From contig DASVGR010000142.1 of the NCBI GenBank assembly GCA_036379395.1, positions 1 through 7,191 on the forward strand: a stretch of DNA of 7,191 nucleotides. The letters are read 5' to 3'. The position numbers were made by a program, and so were the translations under genes. The stretch is from Oleiagrimonas sp036379395. Lineage in GTDB: Bacteria; Pseudomonadota; Gammaproteobacteria; Xanthomonadales; Rhodanobacteraceae. The notes beneath the pieces are model-generated. The model was not told the DNA's origin and ran no database searches. It saw nothing but the letters and a program-made list of their open reading frames with translations. Shown here piece after piece: positions 1 to 5,671 of the stretch (the stretch's first letter is position 1; each line of letters starts with the position of its first letter).

Positions 1-163
1 CCATCGCGCGCAGGCGCGCTCCCATCTGGTGCACGACAACAGCCTGCAAGGCCGCGAACCGTGTATCACGCACGAACCGCCGCACCCGCAGTCACCCTGA
101 TCCGGCGCAGGGTTTGCGCAACAGCGTGCGTTATCATGACGGGCCCCGCCACGTTGGACCGTC
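1..163. other. left-edge region upstream of ubiG, no gene assigned
   Basis: No recognisable gene lies here. Two edge-truncated readings are possible. On the plus strand, the frame starting at base 2 is open until a TGA at 98-100 and could be the last 32 residues of an upstream gene, but the residues resemble no family I know. On the minus strand, a frame opens after a stop at 92-94, with GTG codons at 85 and 73 and an ATG at 25, and runs off the left edge; its translation (for example RFAALQAVVVHQMG) looks protein-like, so it could be the start of a divergent gene. About 30 open codons are not significant in DNA this GC-rich. The region also has a perfect TTGCGCAA palindrome at 114-121 and a GCGCGC-AG-GCGCGC dyad at 6-19. 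Confidence 0.3.
132..137 (+). promoter_or_regulatory. candidate -10 element for ubiG (TATCAT)
   Basis: TATCAT matches the sigma-70 -10 consensus TATAAT at five of six bases and lies 26 bases before the ubiG ATG, a plausible place for the promoter of the plus-strand block. No good -35 hexamer sits 16-18 bases upstream. The nearest TTGCGC, at 114-119, leaves a spacer of only 12 bases. This is a weak call based on position and local AT content. Confidence 0.25.
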
Positions 164-868
164 ATGCCCGCCAGCAACGTCAATCCCGCCGAAATCGCCC
201 GCTTCGAAGAACTGGCCGCGCGCTGGTGGGACGAAAACGGCGAATCACGCCCGCTGCATGACCTGAACCCGGTGCGCGCGGCCTACGTGGCCAGACATGT
301 CGATCTGGCCGGCGCGCGCGTGGCCGACGTCGGCTGCGGCGGCGGCCTGCTGAGCGAAGCGCTGGCCCGCGCCGGCGCCAAGGTGACCGGCATCGACATG
401 GGCGAAGCCGTGATCGACGTGGCCGACCTGCACCTGGCCGAATCCAATCTGGAAATCGATTACCGCGTGCAATCCTCCGCTGATCTGGCCGCGGCCGAAC
501 CCGAAGCCTTCGATGCCGTGTGCTGCATGGAGCTGGTCGAGCACGTGCCCGATCCGGCCGCGCTGATCGCCGACCTGGCCACGCTGGTCAAACCCGGCGG
601 GCACCTTTTCATGTCCACGCTCAACCGCACGCCACTGGCCTTCGGCGCGGCCATCGTCGGCGCCGAATACGTGATGCGCCTGCTGCCGCGCGGCACGCAT
701 CATTACCGCCAGTTTTTGCGCCCGTCGGAGCTGGCGCGGCTGTTGCGCGGCCACGGGCTGGTGCTGGACGAAGTGACCGGCCTGGCCTACAACCCGCTCA
801 CGCGCAGCGCCCGCCTGACCCGCCACACGTCCGTCAATTACCTGCTGCACGCCCACAAACCCGCATGA
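164..868 (+). CDS. ubiG: ubiquinone biosynthesis O-methyltransferase UbiG
   Basis: This 234-residue class I SAM-dependent methyltransferase carries out both O-methylation steps of ubiquinone synthesis, on polyprenyl-catechol and demethylubiquinol intermediates at the inner face of the cytoplasmic membrane. The UbiG N-terminus is clear: NVNPAEIARFEELAARWWD (5-23) followed by PLHDLNP (30-36). The SAM-binding motif I VADVGCGGG is at 53-61, with the acidic end of strand 2 in TGIDM (75-79). CMELVEHVPDP (121-131) and LVKPGGHLFMSTLNR (141-155) are typical UbiG motifs, and IVGAEYVMRLLPRGTHHYRQF (about 164-184) matches the segment linked to membrane and substrate contact. The length fits the family (about 230-240). 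The ATG at 164 starts exactly where the conserved N-terminus begins, though no strong ribosome-binding site precedes it. Its TGA overlaps the next gene's ATG (ATGA), so it is probably the first gene of a coupled operon. Confidence 0.96.
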   Translation: MPASNVNPAEIARFEELAARWWDENGESRPLHDLNPVRAAYVARHVDLAGARVADVGCGGGLLSEALARAGAKVTGIDMGEAVIDVADLHLAESNLEIDYRVQSSADLAAAEPEAFDAVCCMELVEHVPDPAALIADLATLVKPGGHLFMSTLNRTPLAFGAAIVGAEYVMRLLPRGTHHYRQFLRPSELARLLRGHGLVLDEVTGLAYNPLTRSARLTRHTSVNYLLHAHKPA

Positions 869-1536
869 AACAAATCCCCCTGCCACCGTCCGGCGTGCTG
901 TTCGATCTGGACGGCACCCTGCTCGACAGCGCGCCCGGCCTGTACGCCGCGCTGAAAACCACCTGCGCCGAAGCCGGCGTCGCGGCGCCGCCGTTTGCCG
1001 AGGTGCGCGAAATGGTGTCGCGCGGCGCCAGCGCCGTGCTCGGTACCGCGTGGAGCGATGCCGCCGAGCTTGAACGGCACCGCGCGCGCTTTCTGGAAGC
1101 CTATGCCGACGTCATGGCCGACCTGTCGCACCCGTTCGACGGCGTGGAACCGTTGCTGGCCGCACTGGAGGCCCAGGGCACGCCGTGGGGCGTGGTGACC
1201 AACAAGGCCGGTTTTCTGGCCCGTCCGCTGCTGGACAAGCTGGGCTGGCTGTCGCGTGCCGCCGCCGTCGTGGCCGGCGACACGCTGCCGCAAAGCAAAC
1301 CTGATCCGGCGCCGGTGCTGCACGCCTGCGCGCTGGCCGGCATCGAGCCGGCGCTGGGCCTGTTCGTCGGCGACGATCCGCGCGACGTGCAGGCCGGCCA
1401 TGGCGCCGGCATGACCACGGTCGCCGTCAGCTGGGGTTATCTCGCCGGCAGCGATCCGGCCGACTGGGGCGCCGACGTGCTGCTGCACGAACCGCGCGAG
1501 CTGGCTGATCTGCTGGGTCTCGACGTCGCCGCATGA
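865..1536 (+). CDS. mupP: HAD-family phosphatase, probable N-acetylmuramic acid 6-phosphate phosphatase MupP
   Basis: This is a 223-residue haloacid-dehalogenase phosphatase. Motif I FDLDGTLLDSAPG (13-25) holds the nucleophile Asp14 and the acid/base Asp16. VTN (111-113) is motif II, Lys145 in SKPDP is motif III, and GDDPRD (169-174) is motif IV; a helical cap lies at about 24-95. Homologues are usually annotated phosphoglycolate phosphatase (Gph). However, the EVREMVSRGA stretch, WGVVTNK (108-114), FVGDDPRD and the WGAD segment near the C-terminus (201-204) match, from memory, Pseudomonas MupP. MupP removes the phosphate from MurNAc-6P in the peptidoglycan recycling route that feeds AmgK and MurU, and it sits beside ubiG in Pseudomonas too. 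The start is the ATG in the 4-base overlap with ubiG; the frame stays open upstream, but that sequence is antiparallel-free shadow coding inside ubiG. The family is certain; the substrate is inferred. Confidence 0.8.
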   Translation: MKQIPLPPSGVLFDLDGTLLDSAPGLYAALKTTCAEAGVAAPPFAEVREMVSRGASAVLGTAWSDAAELERHRARFLEAYADVMADLSHPFDGVEPLLAALEAQGTPWGVVTNKAGFLARPLLDKLGWLSRAAAVVAGDTLPQSKPDPAPVLHACALAGIEPALGLFVGDDPRDVQAGHGAGMTTVAVSWGYLAGSDPADWGADVLLHEPRELADLLGLDVAA

Positions 1537-2378
1537 CCGATCCCACGCTGCACACCTACATCGACAAATGGCTGGCCGCCCGCCCGGCGCGTCACCAGGC
1601 CTTGCCGTTCCTGCGCACCACGCGCCACGACACGATCTTGGCGCTGGGCGCGCTGGAGCACGAATTCATCGCCGCCACCTATTCGCTCAGCGATCCGCAG
1701 GTGGCCGCCGCCAAGCTCAACTGGTGGGGTGAGGAACTGGGTGGCGCCACGGCCAGCGGCGGCCGGCATCCGCTGGTCAAGGTGCTGTTCGAGGATCCGG
1801 CCATCCGGGCCGTCGATCCAATGCTGTGGCTGCGCCCGGTGACAGCCGCCCTGGCACGGCTGGAAGAATCCACGGCGACCGACTTTGCCACCCAGCTGCA
1901 GCGCACCGAAGCGTTTCACGGCGCCCTGGCCGCACTGGAAACGCGCGCCCTGTTCGGACCGGCCGCCGATCCGGCACGCGCGTCGCGCATCGCCAGTCTC
2001 GACTACCTGATGCAAGCGTTGTCCGTCGTCAAGGAAAACGCCAACGCCGAGCGCCTGCCACTGCCCATGACGCGCATGGCCCGCCACCACCTCGACCGCG
2101 AGGGATTGGTGGCAGACAGCGCCGAACGCACCGTTGCCGTGCGCGAACAGCTCGCCGACCTGGCCACGCATTATCATGCCGCCCGCAAACTGGCCGGACC
2201 ACTGAGCCTGTTCCGCGGGCTGGATGCCCGCCTGGGCGAACGCTGGGTGCGCCATGCCGTACGTTCCAGACAACCCCTGACGGCGTTGCGCGAGGCACAA
2301 AAGCACCAAACCGGCTTCACCGCCGTACGCCTGGCCTGGTCGGCGGCCCGCGCCGCACCCGCGGTCCAGGTTGATTAA
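1533..2378 (+). CDS. squalene/phytoene synthase-fold protein lacking both Asp-rich motifs
   Basis: This 281-residue protein belongs to the squalene/phytoene synthase family (trans-isoprenyl diphosphate synthase fold). The family signature AAAKLNWWGEELGG (58-71) followed by HPLVKVL (79-85) is clear, and SLDYLMQALSVVKENANAERLPLP (about 155-178) aligns with the second conserved region. True synthases carry two Asp-rich motifs that bind Mg-diphosphate. Here the first position reads LEHEFIAAT (41-49) and the second KENANAERLPLP (167-178), with the expected aspartates missing. I therefore infer that it does not condense prenyl diphosphates. Members without these motifs exist, such as the mitochondrial complex I assembly factor NDUFAF6. 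The true role is unknown; its place after ubiG suggests, no more than that, a link to quinone or respiratory functions. It starts at an ATG overlapping the mupP stop by 4 bases and ends in TAA. No signal peptide or clear membrane helix is seen. Confidence 0.85.
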   Translation: MTDPTLHTYIDKWLAARPARHQALPFLRTTRHDTILALGALEHEFIAATYSLSDPQVAAAKLNWWGEELGGATASGGRHPLVKVLFEDPAIRAVDPMLWLRPVTAALARLEESTATDFATQLQRTEAFHGALAALETRALFGPAADPARASRIASLDYLMQALSVVKENANAERLPLPMTRMARHHLDREGLVADSAERTVAVREQLADLATHYHAARKLAGPLSLFRGLDARLGERWVRHAVRSRQPLTALREAQKHQTGFTAVRLAWSAARAAPAVQVD

Positions 2379-2428
2379 ACTGTCAGCCATCCCCACGTAA
2401 AGCGGAATCATTCTCCGTACTCAAGTCC

Positions 2429-3385
2429 ATGGCTTCCACCGACAACACCGTCCGCAACCTGCCTGATGTCGCCGACCAGGCCCAACCGCATCTGGCCGGC
2501 GTGCTCGACTGGGTCGGCATGGACAACATCCAGGTGCCGCTGCTGATTGCCGACGCCAACGGCCAGGCCGAGCGGGTCAGCGCGCGGGTCGACGCGCACG
2601 TCAGCCTCACACGCACCGACGTGCGCGGCATCCACATGTCGCGCCTGTATCTGGCGGTCGAAAGAGCCCTGACCAGCGAACCACTGACCCCTTGCGGCCT
2701 GCGCAAGCTGCTGCGCCAGTTTCTGGATTCACACGAGGGCCTGTCGAACCAGGCGCGCGTGGTGATCCGCTACGAGCAAATGGTGCGCCGGCGCGCGCTC
2801 AAGAGCGACAACAGCGGCTGGCGCACGTATCCGGTGACCGTCCGCGCCAGCCTCAAGGGCCAGGATTTTCGCGTGGAACTGGCCACCGACGTGATCTATT
2901 CCTCGACCTGCCCGGCTTCGGCCGCCCTGTCGCGCCAGCTGGTGCAGGAACAGTTTGCCGCCGATTTCGGCGCCGACGCGCCACTGGACCACGACACCAT
3001 CCTGGCCTGGCTGGGCAGCGAACGTGGCATGATCGCCACGCCGCACGCCCAGCGTTCGGTCGCGCGTTTGCGCGTGCGTCCGGCGCCGTCCTTCGGCTTT
3101 GACACGGTGGCCCTCATCGACCGTGCCGAAGAAGCACTCGGCACGCCGGTGCAGACTGCCGTCAAGCGCGAGGACGAACAGGCCTTTGCACTGGCCAACG
3201 GCCACAACCTGATGTTCTGCGAGGACGCCGCGCGCCGCATCCAGCGCGCCCTGGCCGCCGACGAAGCCATCGCCGACTTCGCCGTGCACGTCAGCCACGA
3301 AGAAAGCCTGCATCCGCACAACGCGGCCGCCTGCGCCACCAAGGGCGTGCCGGGCGGCTACGACGCCGACAGCTTCGACGCCTGA
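2429..3385 (+). CDS. folE2: GTP cyclohydrolase FolE2 (type IB)
   Basis: FolE2 converts GTP to 7,8-dihydroneopterin triphosphate, the first step of folate synthesis, and can work with metals other than zinc. The 318-residue protein is of the long form. In order it shows LPDVAD (11-16), LDWVGM (26-31), GIHMSRLYL (67-75), SSTCPASAALSRQL (158-171), ATPHAQRS (203-210), LGTPVQTAVKREDEQAFA (237-254), LMFCEDAARR (261-270) and ESLHPHNA (292-299). Cys161, His206, the REDE glutamates and the C-terminal histidines supply the expected active-site groups. Oddly, the usual CPCS reads CPAS, so only the first cysteine is kept. The start ATG lies just before the conserved LPDVA and has no obvious Shine-Dalgarno site. 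The 50-base gap after the previous gene holds no terminator, so read-through is likely. I see no AT-rich Zur-type palindrome, although folE2 is under zinc control in many bacteria. Confidence 0.96.
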   Translation: MASTDNTVRNLPDVADQAQPHLAGVLDWVGMDNIQVPLLIADANGQAERVSARVDAHVSLTRTDVRGIHMSRLYLAVERALTSEPLTPCGLRKLLRQFLDSHEGLSNQARVVIRYEQMVRRRALKSDNSGWRTYPVTVRASLKGQDFRVELATDVIYSSTCPASAALSRQLVQEQFAADFGADAPLDHDTILAWLGSERGMIATPHAQRSVARLRVRPAPSFGFDTVALIDRAEEALGTPVQTAVKREDEQAFALANGHNLMFCEDAARRIQRALAADEAIADFAVHVSHEESLHPHNAAACATKGVPGGYDADSFDA

Positions 3386-3474
3386 GTCCTCGCCGACACC
3401 ACGGCCGGGCCATCTGCGACGCCACGGATTTCCGCCCGACAGTCATCCGGGCAGCCGTCTTCTTGTCGTCAAAC

Positions 3475-3497
3475 GCAGGCGGCGTTTTGCCGCCGGC
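3475..3497. other. GC-rich hairpin in the convergent intergenic region
   Basis: The arms GGCGGC (3478-3483) and GCCGCC (3489-3494) pair around a GTTTT loop, extended by two more pairs across one mismatch. No T-run follows on either strand, so it is not a standard intrinsic terminator. It may protect the folE2 mRNA 3' end or assist the stronger terminator 22 bases further on. Between folE2 and that terminator nothing else is recognisable. Confidence 0.35.
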
Positions 3498-3518
3498 CAT
3501 TGTTTGGCACGCGCACGC

Positions 3519-3551
3519 CAAAAGCCGCACGGGAAACCCGCGCGGCTTTTG
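3519..3551. terminator. bidirectional intrinsic terminator shared by folE2 and rplS
   Basis: The left arm CAAAAGCCGC (3519-3528) pairs perfectly with GCGGCTTTTG (3542-3551). Inside this, after one A/C mismatch, CGGG (3530-3533) pairs with CCCG (3537-3540) around an AAA loop. The A-run on one side and the T-run on the other give a TTTT tail on both strands. It lies 33 bases past the rplS stop (minus strand) and 133 bases past the folE2 stop (plus strand), so it suits termination of both converging transcripts. Confidence 0.9.
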
Positions 3552-3583
3552 ATTGCACAGCTCGCTGAACGCCGCGGAGCGGC

Positions 3584-4018
3584 TTATTCGGCGGCTTCGG
3601 CCTTCTTGGCAACCTTCTTGTCCGCCGCCTTGTGGGCAGCGGCCTTGCGCTCGGCCTTGGCCTCGGCAGCGGCGGCCACGTCTTCCTGGATGCGGGCAGC
3701 CTTGCCCTGCAAGCCACGCAGGAAGTACAGCTTGGCGCCACGCACCTTGCCCTTGCGCTTGACGATGACGGAGTCGATCGCCTTGCTGTGCGACTGGAAC
3801 ACGCGCTCCACGCCCGTGCCGTGCGAAATCTTGCGCACGGTGAAGGCCGAATGCAGGCCGCGGTTGCGCTTGGCAATGACGACGCCTTCGAACGCCTGCA
3901 CGCGCTCGCGGCTGCCTTCAATCACCTTGACGTTGACGACGATCGTGTCGCCCGGGCCAAAGCTCGGCAACTGGCGGGTAATCTGTTCGGATTCGAACTG
4001 CTCGATGATCTTGTTCAT
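3584..4018 (-). CDS. rplS: 50S ribosomal protein L19
   Basis: L19 sits at the 30S-50S interface of the ribosome. The protein has 144 residues against about 115 in Escherichia coli. The core is plain: FGPGDTIVVNVKV (20-32), EGSRERVQAFEGVVIAKRN (34-52), SAFTVRKIS (57-65), GVERVFQSHS (69-78), and VRGAKLYFLRGLQGKAARI (92-110), which matches the usual end of the protein. The remaining residues, about 113-144, form an Ala/Lys/Glu-rich tail that looks helical or disordered. Such tails occur on L19 in some proteobacteria. It is the last gene of the rpsP-rimM-trmD-rplS operon, 69 bases after trmD, and a strong terminator follows. AAGGTG six bases before the ATG at 4018 supports the start. Confidence 0.98.
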   Translation of the reverse strand: MNKIIEQFESEQITRQLPSFGPGDTIVVNVKVIEGSRERVQAFEGVVIAKRNRGLHSAFTVRKISHGTGVERVFQSHSKAIDSVIVKRKGKVRGAKLYFLRGLQGKAARIQEDVAAAAEAKAERKAAAHKAADKKVAKKAEAAE

Positions 4019-4021
4019 GAC

Positions 4022-4033
4022 ACACCTTGGTGT
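4022..4033 (-). promoter_or_regulatory. rplS ribosome-binding site inside a short dyad
   Basis: On the minus strand, AAGGTG (4028-4023) is a good Shine-Dalgarno sequence four bases before the rplS ATG. It lies within the dyad ACACC-AA-GGTGT (4022-4033). A four-pair stem with a CAAG loop could form in the mRNA and partly hide the site. The ribosome-binding site is well supported; the regulatory role of the dyad is only a suggestion. Confidence 0.55.
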
Positions 4034-4087
4034 TTGCGCTCAACCCTGACCGCAGAAAACTGGGACGGCATTCCATGGCCGCACTTT

Positions 4088-4840
4088 TCAATTTTTTCTG
4101 GCCGCGAGGTATTCACGGCAAAACTCGTCCAGCAACGCACGCGACTCCTTGTCCAACACGCACTGCGCCAAAAGATCGGGACGCCGCAGCCACGTTCGAC
4201 CCAACGACTGCTTGCGGCGCCAGCGGGCAATCGCCGCATGGTCGCCGGACAGCAGCACCGCCGGCACCGTTCCCAGCACGTCGTCCACCGGACGCGTGTA
4301 ATGGGGACAATCCAGCAGGCCGTCGGAAAACGAATCCTGCTCGGCCGAACGGGCATCATGCAATGCACCGTCCTGCAAGCGGCCGACGGCATCGATCACG
4401 ACCGCCGCGGCCAGCTCCCCGCCGGACAACACGTAATCGCCGATGGAAAGCTCCTCGTCGACCGCGTGCGCCAGCAAGCGCTCGTCCACTCCCTCGTAAC
4501 GCCCGCAAAGCAGGGTGAATCGCGGCCTCGCGGCCAGTTGCCTCACCTTGTCCTGCGTCAGCCGCGCTCCCTGCGGACTGAGATAAACCACATGCGCCGG
4601 CTCATCCGACGCCTGCCGCGCGGCAGCCAGGGCCTCGCGCAGCGGATCGATCATCATCACCATGCCGGGACCGCCGCCAAACGTGCGTGCATCCACGGTA
4701 CGGTAATTGTCATGGGCAAAATCACGTGGATTCCAGGTTTCCACCTGCAGCAAGCCGCGTTGAACCGCCCTGCCCACCACGCCGACCGAGGCGCATTGGG
4801 CCACAAACCCGGGAAACAGCGTCACCACATCAATGCGCAT
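4088..4840 (-). CDS. trmD: tRNA (guanine37-N1)-methyltransferase TrmD
   Basis: TrmD places the m1G37 methyl group next to the anticodon and so prevents +1 frameshifting. It is a dimeric SPOUT (trefoil-knot) enzyme. With the start chosen here it has 250 residues and its numbering matches Escherichia coli TrmD: Arg154 and Asp169, the catalytic pair known in E. coli, fall at the same numbers. Motifs in order are GGGPGM (55-60), LSPQG (87-91), CGRYEGVDER (112-121), SIGDYVLSGGE (132-142), DSFSDGLLDCPHYTRP (169-184) and LGRTWLRRP (213-221). An in-frame ATG at 4852 would add four residues. The ATG at 4840 is preferred because MRIDVVTLFP is the family start and GAGGG lies five bases before it. It follows rimM by 36 bases and ends in a short AT-rich stretch containing six A residues. 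Confidence 0.97.
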   Translation of the reverse strand: MRIDVVTLFPGFVAQCASVGVVGRAVQRGLLQVETWNPRDFAHDNYRTVDARTFGGGPGMVMMIDPLREALAAARQASDEPAHVVYLSPQGARLTQDKVRQLAARPRFTLLCGRYEGVDERLLAHAVDEELSIGDYVLSGGELAAAVVIDAVGRLQDGALHDARSAEQDSFSDGLLDCPHYTRPVDDVLGTVPAVLLSGDHAAIARWRRKQSLGRTWLRRPDLLAQCVLDKESRALLDEFCREYLAARKN

Positions 4841-4845
4841 GTTTT

Positions 4846-4850
4846 CCCTC
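4846..4850 (-). promoter_or_regulatory. trmD Shine-Dalgarno site deciding the start
   Basis: On the minus strand GAGGG is followed by AAAAC and then the ATG at 4840, an ideal spacing. The competing ATG at 4852 partly overlaps this site and has only a weak AGGC before it. This favours the shorter TrmD. Confidence 0.75.
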
Positions 4851-4876
4851 ATGCCTGGCGGCTTGCGCCACCTTGA

Positions 4877-5392
4877 TCAGAAGTCCGGATCCCAGTCGAC
4901 GACGATGCGCCCGGTGTCCAGATCGACTTCCTTGACGCATTGCTCCATCACGAACGGCAGCAGACGTTCCTTGCTGCCATCGCGAACCACCAGAACGTCA
5001 TTGGCGCCCGTGGCGATGAGATGGCTGACCCGGCCCAAGGCGGCACCGTTTTCAGTCGTCACCCGCAAGCCTTCCAGATCCGTCCAGTAGAACTTGCCTG
5101 GCGGCGGATCCGGCAACAGCGCGCGGGCCACGCTGATGTCACTGCCGATCAAACTGGCGGCGGCGTCGCGATCATCCACCTCGGGCAAATGGGCCACCAG
5201 CCCCTTGCCCTGCTTCCTGCCATGCACCTCGTCGATGTCACGGACCTGGCCCGGCGCCTTTGTCAGTCGCCAAGGCCGGTATTCGAAAATGCGCTCGCGC
5301 GGTTCGGTCCAGGATTCGACCTTGACCTCGCCCTGCACGCCGAATACCCCGACGATGCGTCCCACCGGGACGCGTCGATCGGCGTCACTCAT
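4877..5392 (-). CDS. rimM: ribosome maturation factor RimM
   Basis: RimM assists assembly of the 30S head by binding S19 and is needed for efficient 16S rRNA processing. The 171-residue protein has the normal two-domain layout. The N-terminal RimM beta-barrel (about 7-92) opens with VPVGRIVGVFGVQGEVKVES (8-27). The C-terminal PRC-barrel (about 98-171) has the FYWTDLEGL motif (101-109), GANDVLVV (129-136), LLPFV (144-148) and the typical ending IVVDWDPDF. The start ATG at 5392 is only two bases after the rpsP stop and has no clear Shine-Dalgarno site, so its translation probably depends on ribosomes finishing S16. In E. coli, rimM and trmD are made in far smaller amounts than the two ribosomal proteins of the operon, and such coupling fits that pattern. 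Confidence 0.97.
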   Translation of the reverse strand: MSDADRRVPVGRIVGVFGVQGEVKVESWTEPRERIFEYRPWRLTKAPGQVRDIDEVHGRKQGKGLVAHLPEVDDRDAAASLIGSDISVARALLPDPPPGKFYWTDLEGLRVTTENGAALGRVSHLIATGANDVLVVRDGSKERLLPFVMEQCVKEVDLDTGRIVVDWDPDF

Positions 5393-5394
5393 GC

Positions 5395-5661
5395 TCAGGC
5401 AGCGGCTTCGGCCACCGGCTGCTTGCCGGCTTCCTTCACCAGCGCGCGCACCTTGTCGCTCATCTGCGCACCCTTGGCAATCCAGGCGTTGGCCTTCTCG
5501 ACGTCCAGCACCAGGCGCTTTTCGGCACCCGTGGCCACCGGGTTGAAATAACCCAGACGCTCAATGCTGCGACCATCGCGGCGCGAACGCTGGTCGGCCA
5601 CGACGATGTGATAGAACGGACGGCCCTTGGCGCCGCCGCGGGACAGGCGAATACGTACCAT
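5395..5661 (-). CDS. rpsP: 30S ribosomal protein S16
   Basis: S16 is a small 30S assembly protein that binds the 5' and central domains of 16S rRNA. The 88-residue sequence starts with the family signature MVRIRLSRGGAKGRPFYHIV, then VADQRSRRDGRSIERLGYFNP (21-41) and a C-terminal half with the expected MSDKVRALVKEAG (67-79). A short Ala-rich end makes it a few residues longer than the E. coli protein (82). The frame stays open upstream to an ATG at 5787, but the ATG at 5661 is where homologues begin and GGAG lies ten bases before it. It heads the rpsP-rimM-trmD-rplS operon, 100 bases after ffh. Confidence 0.98.
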   Translation of the reverse strand: MVRIRLSRGGAKGRPFYHIVVADQRSRRDGRSIERLGYFNPVATGAEKRLVLDVEKANAWIAKGAQMSDKVRALVKEAGKQPVAEAAA

Positions 5662-5671
5662 AATCTTTGAA

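Noticed and set aside
520..864. Long N-terminal extension of the MupP frame
   Set aside because: The extra 115 residues are Arg/Ala/His-rich out-of-frame reading of ubiG; the HAD protein starts naturally at 865.
245..1488. Minus-strand open frames opposite ubiG (245-886) and mupP (838-1488)
   Set aside because: Both are His/Gln/Gly-rich mirror readings of well-identified plus-strand genes.
2371..2403. TTGATT with TAAAGC as a folE2 promoter
   Set aside because: The spacer would be 21 bases and the -10 match is poor; not enough for a promoter call.
1437..2411. Minus-strand open frame of 324 codons opposite the synthase-like gene
   Set aside because: The composition is Gly/Gln/Arg-rich without motifs, while the plus strand encodes a recognisable family with coupled junctions.
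3434..3452. Inverted repeat GCCCG/CGGGC after folE2
   Set aside because: Five pairs with a nine-base loop and no T-run; expected by chance in GC-rich DNA.
4091..4098. Run of six A residues near the end of trmD as a programmed frameshift site
   Set aside because: The run sits two codons before the stop, is not a canonical A AAA AAG heptamer, and the shifted frames carry no recognisable domain.
3632..4876. Plus-strand open frame of 414 codons opposite rplS and trmD
   Set aside because: It spans two conserved minus-strand genes and their spacer, and shows no domain motif; a GC-driven shadow.
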